This document shows, piece by piece, positions 35,871-43,620 of a stretch of 62,519 nt of DNA. Under the pieces are notes generated by a model. That model was not told where the DNA came from. It ran no database searches and saw only the letters and a program-made list of their open reading frames with translations. The stretch is from contig JPUP01000093.1 in the NCBI GenBank assembly GCA_001321855.1, positions 1 through 62,519 on the forward strand, written 5' to 3'. This stretch comes from SAR11 cluster bacterium PRT-SC02 (GTDB taxonomy: Bacteria > Pseudomonadota > Alphaproteobacteria > Pelagibacterales > Pelagibacteraceae). The translations under genes were made by a program, and so were the position numbers. Numbering within the stretch: position 1 is the first letter of the stretch; every line of letters begins with the position of its first letter.

Positions 35871-35899
35871 ATAAAAATTGATTTAATAATAAACGTCAA
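35871..35899 (-). promoter_or_regulatory. Candidate promoter for aceE-aceF
   Basis: Minus strand TTGACG, 17-base spacer, TTTTAT, about 30 bases before the aceE ATG. The -35 is the inner edge of an inexact inverted repeat (plus-strand GTCAAAAATGAAG and CTCAATTTTTGAC about 20 bases apart) that could be an operator. The 264-base gap to aacS holds this and one doubtful mini-ORF. Confidence 0.5.
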
Positions 35900-35974
35900 A
35901 AATGAAGCAAATTTTGTAAATAAGCTCAATTTTTGACATATTTATCCCTATTTTTCGTCATTTAAATTTTGATA

Positions 35975-36085
35975 ATGAAATTAATGATAAAGTTATTAAA
36001 ATTCTTGTTTAAAAAGAAGAAACTTAGACTGGAAAATGATCCAGTCGTACAAAAAATCCTATTAAAAAAATATCTATTAAGATAA
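35975..36085 (+). CDS. Possible 36-residue cationic peptide ORF
   Basis: MKLMIKLLKFLFKKKKLRLE then NDPVVQKILLKKYLLR. It is leucine/lysine-rich, potentially amphipathic, and lies 19 bases before aacS on the same strand. No Shine-Dalgarno is visible and AT-rich DNA readily yields such ORFs, so it is doubtful. It could be a small leader gene for aacS. Confidence 0.35.
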   Translation: MKLMIKLLKFLFKKKKLRLENDPVVQKILLKKYLLR

Positions 36086-36104
36086 GTTTATAAAGCTTTG
36101 CTTT

Positions 36105-38030
36105 ATGAATTATCTTTGGAAACCTTCTAATAAATTAGTTGAAAATTCAATTCTTAAAAATTTTACTAAATATATCGGTTTAGATTTCAAAAATAATTTT
36201 AAAAAAATTTGGAAATGGAGTGTTGAAAATCCTGAGATTTTTTGGTCAAAGTTTTGGGATTTTTCTAAAATTATTGGAACTAAAGGAAATATTATTTTGG
36301 AAAAAAATAATATCTTTAATAAATCGAAATTTTTTCCAGATTCAAAATTAAATTACTCTGAAAATATTTTAAAAAAAAGGACTAGTGAAGTTGCAATAAA
36401 TTTTTTATCTGAAAAGGGTTTCGAAGAAACAATATCTTGGAAAGATTTGTATGAAAAAGTTTGCAGATTTTCTAATTATTTAAAAAAGGCCAATATTCAA
36501 AAAGGGGATAGAGTAGCAGCTTATGTTCCAAACAAAATAGAGTCTATTATCGCATTCTTAGCATGTGCTAAAAATGGAATTATTTGGTCATCCTGTTCAC
36601 CTGATTTTGGTGTTCAAGGTGTCGTAGACAGATTCAAACAAATAGAGCCAAAAATTCTTATTACCTCTGACTATTATTTTTATAATGGAAAAAAAATTAT
36701 TATTTTAGACAAAGTAAAAGAAATTTTAAATAAGATCCCTTCAATCCAAAAAACTATTGTTTTCAATTATGATAAGAGAGAAACAAATAAAATGACAAAC
36801 TATACTCATTTTGAAGATGCTCTTCAAAATAGTTTAGATGAAAATTTCGAAAGATTTGATTTCAATCATCCAATTTATATTCTTTATTCTAGTGGAACAA
36901 CTGGAAAACCTAAGTGCATAACTCATGGCGCAGGAAATGTTTTAATAGAACATAATAAGGAATTTATGCTTCATTGTGATATCAAAAATAATGAAAAACT
37001 TTTTTATTATACTACAACAGGATGGATGATGTGGAATTGGTTGGTTGGAGGAATGGCAACTGGAGCTTCAATATTTTTATTTGATGGTGCCCCAACTTAC
37101 CCAAAAATAGATATTCTGCTTGAGTATTGTCAAAATAAAAAAATAAATCTTTTTGGCGTAAGCGCAAAGTATATTGATCATTTAAAAAATGAAAAATATG
37201 AATGTAAAAATTTAGACTTAAACTCAATTAAAATAATTACGTCTACTGGTTCACCTTTAGCAGATGAAAGTTTTAAATATGTATATGATAATATTAAAAA
37301 GGATGTGCACCTGGCTTCTATTGCAGGAGGAACTGATTTGGTTGGTTGTTTGGTTTTAGGAAATCTCTTTTCAAATGTGTTTAAGGGAGAAATTCAAGGA
37401 CAAAGTCTTGGAATCGAAGTTGATGTTTTCTCTGATGTTGGCAAAAGCACAGCAGACGGTGAAAAAGGTGAGCTAGTTGTTAAACAACCATTTCCATCAA
37501 TGCCTATTAAGTTTTGGGGCGATGATGATAAACAAAAATATCATAATGCTTATTTTACTCGATTTAAAAACATTTGGCATCATGGTGATTTTATTGAACG
37601 AACTGCCAATAATGGATTTATCATGCGCGGCAGGTCTGATGCTACCCTTAATCCCGGGGGCGTAAGAATAGGAACGGCAGAAATTTATCAGCAAGTTGAA
37701 GATATTGATTTTATCACAGAAGGCTTAGTCATCGGTCAAGATTATAAAGATGATGTAAGAGTAATGCTATTTGTTACAATAAAAAATCATGAAGAATTAA
37801 ACGATGAAAAAATCAAATTTATCAAATCTAGAATAAGAAAAAATTGCTCCCCTAAGCATGTACCCACAATTATTATCAAAGTTCCAGAGATTCCAAGAAC
37901 TAAAAGCGGAAAGATTGTGGAGTTGGCAGTAAGACAGGTAGTGAACGGGGAAAAAATTAATAATAAAGAAGCTATTGCTAATCCTCAAGCCTTAAAGTTT
38001 TTTGAAAATTTACAACAACTTAAAGTTTAG
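36105..38030 (+). CDS. aacS: Acetoacetate-CoA ligase
   Basis: ANL-family ligase forming acetoacetyl-CoA from acetoacetate. 641 residues, the usual size. LYSSGTTGKPKCITHGAG (about 262-279) is the P-loop with the acetoacetyl-CoA synthetase-type KCITHGAG; YTTTGWMMWNWLVGGMATGA (about 302-321), ASIAGGTDLVGCLV and HGDFIERTANNGFIMRGRSDATLNPGGVRIG (split) with C-terminal PRTKSGKIVELAVRQ (catalytic Lys) follow. It suits use of acetoacetate together with the thiolase further along. Confidence 0.94.
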   Translation: MNYLWKPSNKLVENSILKNFTKYIGLDFKNNFKKIWKWSVENPEIFWSKFWDFSKIIGTKGNIILEKNNIFNKSKFFPDSKLNYSENILKKRTSEVAINFLSEKGFEETISWKDLYEKVCRFSNYLKKANIQKGDRVAAYVPNKIESIIAFLACAKNGIIWSSCSPDFGVQGVVDRFKQIEPKILITSDYYFYNGKKIIILDKVKEILNKIPSIQKTIVFNYDKRETNKMTNYTHFEDALQNSLDENFERFDFNHPIYILYSSGTTGKPKCITHGAGNVLIEHNKEFMLHCDIKNNEKLFYYTTTGWMMWNWLVGGMATGASIFLFDGAPTYPKIDILLEYCQNKKINLFGVSAKYIDHLKNEKYECKNLDLNSIKIITSTGSPLADESFKYVYDNIKKDVHLASIAGGTDLVGCLVLGNLFSNVFKGEIQGQSLGIEVDVFSDVGKSTADGEKGELVVKQPFPSMPIKFWGDDDKQKYHNAYFTRFKNIWHHGDFIERTANNGFIMRGRSDATLNPGGVRIGTAEIYQQVEDIDFITEGLVIGQDYKDDVRVMLFVTIKNHEELNDEKIKFIKSRIRKNCSPKHVPTIIIKVPEIPRTKSGKIVELAVRQVVNGEKINNKEAIANPQALKFFENLQQLKV

Positions 38031-38042
38031 AAAAATTTTGAA

Positions 38043-38894
38043 ATGAAAAAAATCATTATATTCTATGTTAATGTAATTTTTTTTATGAATACAAGTGTAG
38101 TATTTGCCGAAGTTGTATCTAAAAATCCTAATTATTTAAAAAGGGGTAAGATTGACAAAGTTCATATAGCTAATTATTTAAAAAAAGAATTACTTAAACA
38201 TAATTATACTATAATCAAAGATCCTACTGGCACATCGCCTTTTAAATTAATTGAAAACTTTAGTCCTAGAAAGGGTGATTGTGGAACAGCAGGTCATTTC
38301 TGGAGAGAAAATAAAGTCAAAATAGGAACTGGAACTACCGATTGTAATAGTAATAGATTAAGACTTGAAGTTGCTTCAAGTGGAGACATAAGAATAGGTA
38401 AGAAAGCAAAAGAAATATGGGTAAGTTACTATTTTTATGTGCCTGATACTCCTGACAATTTTAAAGATAAGCTTTTACAACCTTATATAACACAATTTTA
38501 TAGTGTTAACCGCAAAGGCGGTCAAACTGTAGGCGGTTATGCACCCCAATTTTCTGCTTCTATTTACAACGGAAAACTTTCTATTGAAGGTAATCATGTA
38601 ATTGATGAAAAAAATCTTAAAAGTAAATGGCACAAGGTTGAGTTTAATATTAGATACTCAAAAGATTATGATGGTTTTATCAAAGTTTATATAAATGATG
38701 AATTAAAAGTTAATAGATCAGGATTTAAAACAGCTTCCCACGATTATGTTGATATTAAATATGGCACATATTCCCATCCTGAATACGGTGGTGCTAATTA
38801 TCCTGAGGAATATCAATTCCCATCCCATACAATATACTTTGCTGGGTTTAGTATGAATAAATATAGAAGTAAGTTATTAACAAGTAAAAAATAA
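38043..38894 (+). CDS. Secreted polysaccharide-lyase-like protein
   Basis: 283 residues with a signal peptide (about 1-22, ending VVFA-E). The body looks like a beta-jellyroll lyase of the heparin-lyase I/PL20-like type (Pfam 'Polysaccharide lyase'): IWVSYYFYVPDTPDNF (about 124-139), LQPYITQFYS, WHKVEFNIRYSKDYDGFIKV (about 199-218) and a KYGTYSHPEYGG segment near the end, the usual lysine/tyrosine site region. Substrate unknown; alginate, glucuronan or heparin-like chains are all options. It follows aacS by 12 bases. Such an enzyme is unexpected in a streamlined oligotroph. Confidence 0.72.
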   Translation: MKKIIIFYVNVIFFMNTSVVFAEVVSKNPNYLKRGKIDKVHIANYLKKELLKHNYTIIKDPTGTSPFKLIENFSPRKGDCGTAGHFWRENKVKIGTGTTDCNSNRLRLEVASSGDIRIGKKAKEIWVSYYFYVPDTPDNFKDKLLQPYITQFYSVNRKGGQTVGGYAPQFSASIYNGKLSIEGNHVIDEKNLKSKWHKVEFNIRYSKDYDGFIKVYINDELKVNRSGFKTASHDYVDIKYGTYSHPEYGGANYPEEYQFPSHTIYFAGFSMNKYRSKLLTSKK

Positions 38895-38909
38895 TAAATA
38901 ATAAATACT

Positions 38910-39803
38910 TTAAATAATTTCTGCACAATTTTTGTGTAACATTGAATGAAGTTCAATAAGTTTATCGAAGCTTTTATTATAACCCCCACCTAGAACACCA
39001 CATAAAGGAGTATTTTTAGAATAAAAATTCTCTATTACTATTTGATCTCTTTTATTTATTCCTTCGTCAGAAATCTTGAGTTTACCCAATCTATCTTCAA
39101 AGTGAATATCAACACCAGCAACATAGAAGACAAAATCATAAGAATTTTGATTAAGAATTTTTAAATTTTTATGTAAAACATCTAGGTATTCTATATCTTC
39201 CATATTATCTTTGAGTTCAATATCAATATCACTTTTAGACTTTTTAGCCGGATAATTAGAGGCACAATGCATACTAAAAGTTAGAACATCTTTATCGTTT
39301 TGAAATATTTCCGAATTACCATTACCCTGATGAACATCTAAATCTAATATTAAAATTTTTTTTGCATATTTTTTATTTTTTAAATAATTTGCTGCTACTG
39401 CAGTATCATTAAAAACGCAGTACCCAGCACCAAAATCAAAAGTAGCGTGATGGCTTCCCCCAGCAGTATTACATGCAAGTTTGGCGTCCAAAGCAAGTTT
39501 ACTTGCTAGCACTGTTCCCCCAGTAGCAACAAAAGATCTTCTCACAACACTATCATTAATTGGAAAACCTATCTTTTTTTGTAATTTCATATCTAATGTT
39601 TTATTTTTTATATGATTAATATATTTAAGAGAGTGAGACGTTTTCATAGTCTCAATTGAGCAAGGCTTTGGAATATGAAATTTATTTACAATGCCCTCGT
39701 TTAATAAATGGTTAGCTAGTGCACCAAATTTTTTAATAGGAAATTTATTGTCATCGTTAATTTTTGCTACATAATCAGGATGATTTACAACTGGCAGGCT
39801 CAT
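38910..39803 (-). CDS. Histone deacetylase-family hydrolase
   Basis: Arginase/deacetylase fold, 297 residues. Catalytic motifs: TAGGSHHATFDFGAGYCVFND (about 112-131, with the HH pair), ILILDLDVHQGNGNSEIF (about 149-166, zinc ligands D and H), FSMHCASNYP and a late YVAGVDIHFEDRLGKL (about 223-238). Bacterial members deacetylate small amides such as acetoin, acetylpolyamines or acetylated proteins; the substrate here is open. Confidence 0.92.
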   Translation of the reverse strand: MSLPVVNHPDYVAKINDDNKFPIKKFGALANHLLNEGIVNKFHIPKPCSIETMKTSHSLKYINHIKNKTLDMKLQKKIGFPINDSVVRRSFVATGGTVLASKLALDAKLACNTAGGSHHATFDFGAGYCVFNDTAVAANYLKNKKYAKKILILDLDVHQGNGNSEIFQNDKDVLTFSMHCASNYPAKKSKSDIDIELKDNMEDIEYLDVLHKNLKILNQNSYDFVFYVAGVDIHFEDRLGKLKISDEGINKRDQIVIENFYSKNTPLCGVLGGGYNKSFDKLIELHSMLHKNCAEII

Positions 39804-39813
39804 TTTGACTCAA

Positions 39814-39951
39814 CTAAGATTGATAAGAAAAATAAATAATAAGTATCAATACCCAAAAAAATAAATAATAATATAAATATCCCTTTACGGTAAATGGCAT
39901 TTTTTTCAATTTTCTTTTGCCTTTTCCTTTATAAGGTTTAGAAATTTCCAT
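39814..39951 (-). CDS. Small single-helix membrane protein
   Basis: A 45-residue ORF too short for the track. Its ATG overlaps the thiolase stop (TAATG on the minus strand) and it ends 10 bases before the deacetylase gene. A basic N-terminus (EISKPYKGKGKRKLKKMP) is followed by one strongly hydrophobic helix (YLYYYLFFWVLILIIYFSY), so a type II single-pass topology is likely. I do not recognise a family. Confidence 0.65.
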   Translation of the reverse strand: MEISKPYKGKGKRKLKKMPFTVKGYLYYYLFFWVLILIIYFSYQS

Positions 39952-41126
39952 TATCTTTCAACACACATTGCTATTCCCATACCACCACCGATACATAATG
40001 TTGCTAAACCTTTGTTAACATTTCTTCTTATCATTTCATGTATCAAGGTTACTAAAATTCTAGTGCCGGAAGCACCAATAGGATGACCTATTGCAATGGC
40101 CCCACCATTTACATTTACTTTTTCTTCTGGAATTCCTAATGTTTTAAGCACTGCAATACTTTGAGCTGCAAAAGCCTCATTAACCTCAAGTAAATCTAAA
40201 TCTTTGACTGACCAGCCTGCTAAATCCAAAGCTTTTTTGGATGAAGGTATTGGTCCAGTGCCCATTAAAGCAGGGTCAACTCCACAACTAGCCCAAGACT
40301 TTATTTTAGCTAATTTTTGTATACCTTTTTTATCTGCAGTATTTTCAGTCATTAATGTGACTGCCGCTGCACCATCATTTATCCCCGATGCGTTTCCAGC
40401 TGTTACAGTTCCATCTTTTTGAAAAACAGGTTTTAATCTTTGCAATGCCTCAATGTTTATACCATCTCTAGGATGCTCATCTATGTTAAAATTGATCTCA
40501 GCTTTCTTCGATTTAATTTTAAAGTTTACTATTTCTTTTTTAAAATAATTTTCCTTTTGGGCCTTTATTGCCTTGTTCTGGGAATTTAAAGCAAATCTAT
40601 CCTGCTGATCCCTAGTCACTTGAAATTTTGAGGCAACATTCTCAGCTGTTATTCCCATGTGATAACCGTTAAAAGCATCCCATAAACCATCTTTGATCAT
40701 GGTGTCAGTCATCTCAACATCTCCTAATTTTTTTCCATCTCTTAAATATGCAGCGTGTGGTGCAAGGGACATGCTTTCTTGGCCTCCAGCTATAACAATT
40801 TTACTATCACCTGATTTTATACTTTGAAACCCAGAAGCCACAGATCTTATTCCTGAGCCACAAACTTGATTAACAATATAAGCAGGAGTTTCTTTTGGAA
40901 CTCCTGATTTAATCGCAGCTTGTCGAGCGGGATTTTGCCCAGTTCCTCCTGTTAATACCTGCCCCATTATTATTTCATCAACCTCATCTTTTTGTATATT
41001 AGAAGTTCTTATTGCTTCAGAAATTACAGTTGATCCCAGTTCATCACCGGACACATTTTTAAGTGATCTACCTAAAGATCCAATCGCAGTTCTTACAGCT
41101 GATGTGATTACCACAGAATTGCTCAT
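39951..41126 (-). CDS. phaA: Acetyl-CoA acetyltransferase (thiolase)
   Basis: Condenses or cleaves acetoacetyl-CoA. Nucleophile in NQVCGSGIRSVASGFQ (Cys about 90 from the chosen start), with EGMS-type QESMSLAPH, NEAFAAQSIAVLK, GGAIAIGHPIGASGTRILVT (His) and the C-terminal CIGGGMGIAMCVE (acid/base Cys). I start at MSNSVVITSAVRTAIG rather than at the track's TTG 12 codons upstream, because thiolases begin there. With aacS it would turn acetoacetate into acetyl-CoA. Degradative versus biosynthetic use is not decidable. Confidence 0.94.
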   Translation of the reverse strand: MSNSVVITSAVRTAIGSLGRSLKNVSGDELGSTVISEAIRTSNIQKDEVDEIIMGQVLTGGTGQNPARQAAIKSGVPKETPAYIVNQVCGSGIRSVASGFQSIKSGDSKIVIAGGQESMSLAPHAAYLRDGKKLGDVEMTDTMIKDGLWDAFNGYHMGITAENVASKFQVTRDQQDRFALNSQNKAIKAQKENYFKKEIVNFKIKSKKAEINFNIDEHPRDGINIEALQRLKPVFQKDGTVTAGNASGINDGAAAVTLMTENTADKKGIQKLAKIKSWASCGVDPALMGTGPIPSSKKALDLAGWSVKDLDLLEVNEAFAAQSIAVLKTLGIPEEKVNVNGGAIAIGHPIGASGTRILVTLIHEMIRRNVNKGLATLCIGGGMGIAMCVER

Positions 41127-41188
41127 ATAATCAGTATATAGATTTATATCCTTTAATTTCAACAGTTTATTTGATAATTGGCTATTAT

Positions 41189-41262
41189 GCGCCTGTAGCT
41201 CAACTGGATAGAGCGCTTGGCTACGGACCAGGAGGTTCTGGGTTCAAATCCTAGCAGGCGCA
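41189..41262 (+). tRNA. tRNA-Arg (ACG)
   Basis: Acceptor GCGCCTG/CAGGCGC with discriminator A, D arm GCTC...GAGC, anticodon arm CTTGG-CTACGGA-CCAGG (anticodon ACG; A34 is normally edited to inosine), T arm CTGGG-TTCAAAT-CCTAG. No CCA is encoded, unlike the tRNA-Leu in this window. Confidence 0.97.
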
Positions 41263-41276
41263 TGATAAAATAAATT

Positions 41277-41354
41277 ATGTCTTTAAAAAATGCAGTTTTA
41301 ATATTTTTTGTATTAACCATTCTTATTTTATTTGGAATATCTCTTTTTATTTGA
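41277..41354 (+). CDS. Possible 25-residue membrane peptide
   Basis: MSLKNAVLIFFVLTILILFG then ISLFI, one hydrophobic helix, 15 bases after tRNA-Arg. Its end overlaps the convergent ligase gene by 27 bases. No clear ribosome-binding site. AT-rich DNA makes hydrophobic ORFs by chance, so support is weak. Confidence 0.3.
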   Translation: MSLKNAVLIFFVLTILILFGISLFI

Positions 41355-42665
41355 GTTACTTCTTTTTATCTTCATCATTTCTCCGATAATTATACCTAAA
41401 AATAAAAATAAAATAGTAGCATTACTTGTTGTAAAGAAACTTCCTGAAGTTCTAATAGGAAAAATCTCACAGAAAAAAATAATGAAAAATGGTAAAAATT
41501 TAAGATTATCCTTATAAGAAAAATAATTTTTAGACCTCATATATTTTAAAAATAGATAAAATACTGGAAAGAAAAAAATTGTGATTAAAAACGAAAATCC
41601 AATCAAACCTAAATCTGTTAACATTTCTAAATAATAATTGTGAGGGTGCAAATTGCACATGATATATTTTTTCCATTCACAATTTGTTCTAAAAGATTTA
41701 AGTCCTGCACCAAATATTTTATTTTTATTCCAAGTATTAATTGCTGCTCTATAAGTGCTTAGGTGCCAACTTCTATTTTTTGTGATATCCTCACCGATAG
41801 ATAGGCTATCTTTTTTAAAAAGTAATTCATAACTGTGAGCTTTTAAATTTCCCATGTGGTATCTCCAAGGGTTATCGTCGCTTATATTATTAAAATAAAT
41901 ATAATAGCTAACTGTTACAATTCCTAAAAAAATTATTAAAATTTTCCGTACGTTTTTTACAAAATAAAAGATTAATATTAAATTTAAAAAAAATAGAATT
42001 AATGGCATTCTATTTCCTGAAATAAAAATTGTTAAAATAAAAAAAATACTTAGAACTAAAAAAATTAAATCATTTTGTTTAAATGATTTTTTTAAATAAA
42101 AAAAACTAAGATAAAAAAGTACTAATGGGCTAAACCTCTGAAGATAATGACCTGCTACCGGTTCGTCTTTAAAAAGACCTGGGTAATGTCTGTCAAACTC
42201 ACTTGTAAAACCCAAAAGATTTGAGCCGGTATAAAACTGCAAAATTAGATCACAGCCCAAGATTAGTGTAATTATACTTGTAGAAACATATAAATATTTA
42301 GAACGAAATTGATTTTCTGAAACTATTTTTTGAATTATAAGAAATAAAATTAAATATCTTAAAAATAAAAAAGATTTTATTAATCTGTCTTTGTTTAAAT
42401 CGTTTTGATCTAAGATCGGTAAGTAATTTATAATTGATATCAACAATATATAGATAAAAAAAACAATAATTAAATAAAAATAATTTTTATACTTATTAAA
42501 ATTTAAAATTGATAATCCATAAAGTTTAAATCCCAATATTATAATTAAGACAGTCGTTAAATTAACAAAAGAAGTCCCGATGATAAAAGCAATAGGAAAA
42601 AAAGAAATTAAAATGTTTATTAGCAACAATGGAGAAAGAAAGTTTTTTGTTTTCAAAGAAATCAT
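41328..42665 (-). CDS. O-antigen ligase/polymerase-like membrane protein
   Basis: 445 residues with about 11-12 hydrophobic helices. The Wzy/WaaL-type large loop holds RSWHLSTYRAAINTWNKNKIFGAGLKSFR (part: HLSTYRAAINTWNKNKIFGAG, 21 residues trimmed to NTWNKNKIFGAG) and NLHPHNYYLEMLTDLGLIG, where H-x-Y-LExxxxxGxxG is the O-antigen ligase (PF04932) hallmark. It attaches or polymerises undecaprenyl-linked glycans on lipid A or another acceptor in the periplasm. UppP, which recycles the carrier lipid, lies upstream on the same strand. Confidence 0.87.
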   Translation of the reverse strand: MISLKTKNFLSPLLLINILISFFPIAFIIGTSFVNLTTVLIIILGFKLYGLSILNFNKYKNYFYLIIVFFIYILLISIINYLPILDQNDLNKDRLIKSFLFLRYLILFLIIQKIVSENQFRSKYLYVSTSIITLILGCDLILQFYTGSNLLGFTSEFDRHYPGLFKDEPVAGHYLQRFSPLVLFYLSFFYLKKSFKQNDLIFLVLSIFFILTIFISGNRMPLILFFLNLILIFYFVKNVRKILIIFLGIVTVSYYIYFNNISDDNPWRYHMGNLKAHSYELLFKKDSLSIGEDITKNRSWHLSTYRAAINTWNKNKIFGAGLKSFRTNCEWKKYIMCNLHPHNYYLEMLTDLGLIGFSFLITIFFFPVFYLFLKYMRSKNYFSYKDNLKFLPFFIIFFCEIFPIRTSGSFFTTSNATILFLFLGIIIGEMMKIKRSNSNKKRYSK

Positions 42666-42696
42666 TTATTACTTGATAGCATTTTTTTATTAATAT

Positions 42697-43452
42697 TTAA
42701 AGATAAACTATTGATAAAAGAAAAATTCCCAGAATGATTCTATAAATAACAAAAAATAAAAGGCTAAAATTTTTTAGGAAAATAAGAAAATATTTTATTG
42801 CAATAAGAGAAAAACAAAATGAAAATATCATTGCTATGAAATTTATATCCATTAAAATTGAATTTTCATTTCTTAGGATTTCAAAAAAACCATAACATGA
42901 AATAATAAATAAAGTCGGTATAGATAGTAGAAAAGAAATTTTTGCTGAGTCTATCCTGCTAAATTTTAAAAATCTACAAGCAGTAATTACTATTCCCGAC
43001 CTGCTCACACCTGGTACCAATGATAAACATTGAGCAATTCCGATTTGCAACGCAGCGGTAATTTTAAAATTCTTGATAAAATTTTTTTTTTGTTTTGAAT
43101 TATCACTAATATATAAAAAAATTCCAAATAAAATAGTAGTCCAACCAATAATTTCTAGTGTTCTTAGATCACTAGTTAGGTCAAAACTAATTAAAATGTA
43201 ACCAATTAAAATTACTGGTAATGATGCAATAATGAATAAAATGAACAATTTTTTTTCTTTAAAAAAATCTACCAAATCTTTTCTAAAATATATAATTACC
43301 GCAATAAAAGATCCGATGTGAACACTAACATCTAATAAAATACTGCTGGAGTAATTAAATAATTTTGAGACTATGATTAAATGAGACGATGAACTTACAG
43401 GTATAAATTCCGTTATACCTTGTATAATTGAGATAATTATTATTTCTAACAT
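42697..43452 (-). CDS. uppP: Undecaprenyl-diphosphatase UppP (BacA)
   Basis: Dephosphorylates undecaprenyl pyrophosphate for reuse in peptidoglycan and glycan export. Motifs GITEFIPVSSSSHLIIVSKL (about 12-31) and LVPGVSRSGIVITACRFL (about 144-161, the PGxSRSG active site) are diagnostic. 251 residues with multiple membrane helices. It starts the uppP-ligase pair, divergent from gltD across a 168-base region. Confidence 0.95.
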   Translation of the reverse strand: MLEIIIISIIQGITEFIPVSSSSHLIIVSKLFNYSSSILLDVSVHIGSFIAVIIYFRKDLVDFFKEKKLFILFIIASLPVILIGYILISFDLTSDLRTLEIIGWTTILFGIFLYISDNSKQKKNFIKNFKITAALQIGIAQCLSLVPGVSRSGIVITACRFLKFSRIDSAKISFLLSIPTLFIISCYGFFEILRNENSILMDINFIAMIFSFCFSLIAIKYFLIFLKNFSLLFFVIYRIILGIFLLSIVYL

Positions 43453-43530
43453 CTCACGTTTTTATTAAACTTTACGTTGAAATCAAAAGGTATATTAAAA
43501 ATGCATATCAGCTATGATTAAAAAATAGTG

Positions 43531-43566
43531 ATTTTTCATTGAAAAATGAAATTTTAGGTAAATTTC
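43531..43566. promoter_or_regulatory. Two adjacent inverted repeats upstream of gltD
   Basis: ATTTTTCATTGAAAAAT (a near-perfect 17-base dyad) is followed immediately by GAAATTT-TAGGT-AAATTTC (perfect 7-bp arms, 5-base spacer). They lie about 35-70 bases before the gltD -10. Paired dyads next to a promoter suggest operator sites. The regulator is unknown. Confidence 0.45.
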
Positions 43567-43599
43567 ATTGACCTTTTTTTTCTTTAAATTTTTGGAAAA

Positions 43600-43605
43600 T
43601 ATAAT
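43600..43605 (+). promoter_or_regulatory. -10 box of the gltD promoter
   Basis: A perfect TATAAT 15 bases before the first gltD ATG, without a good -35 at 17 bases (only T-rich sequence), which would suit an activator-dependent promoter. With the first ATG the mRNA would be nearly leaderless; the ATG three codons in (43630) gives a longer leader. Confidence 0.5.
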
Positions 43606-43620
43606 AACTTCCACCATCAA

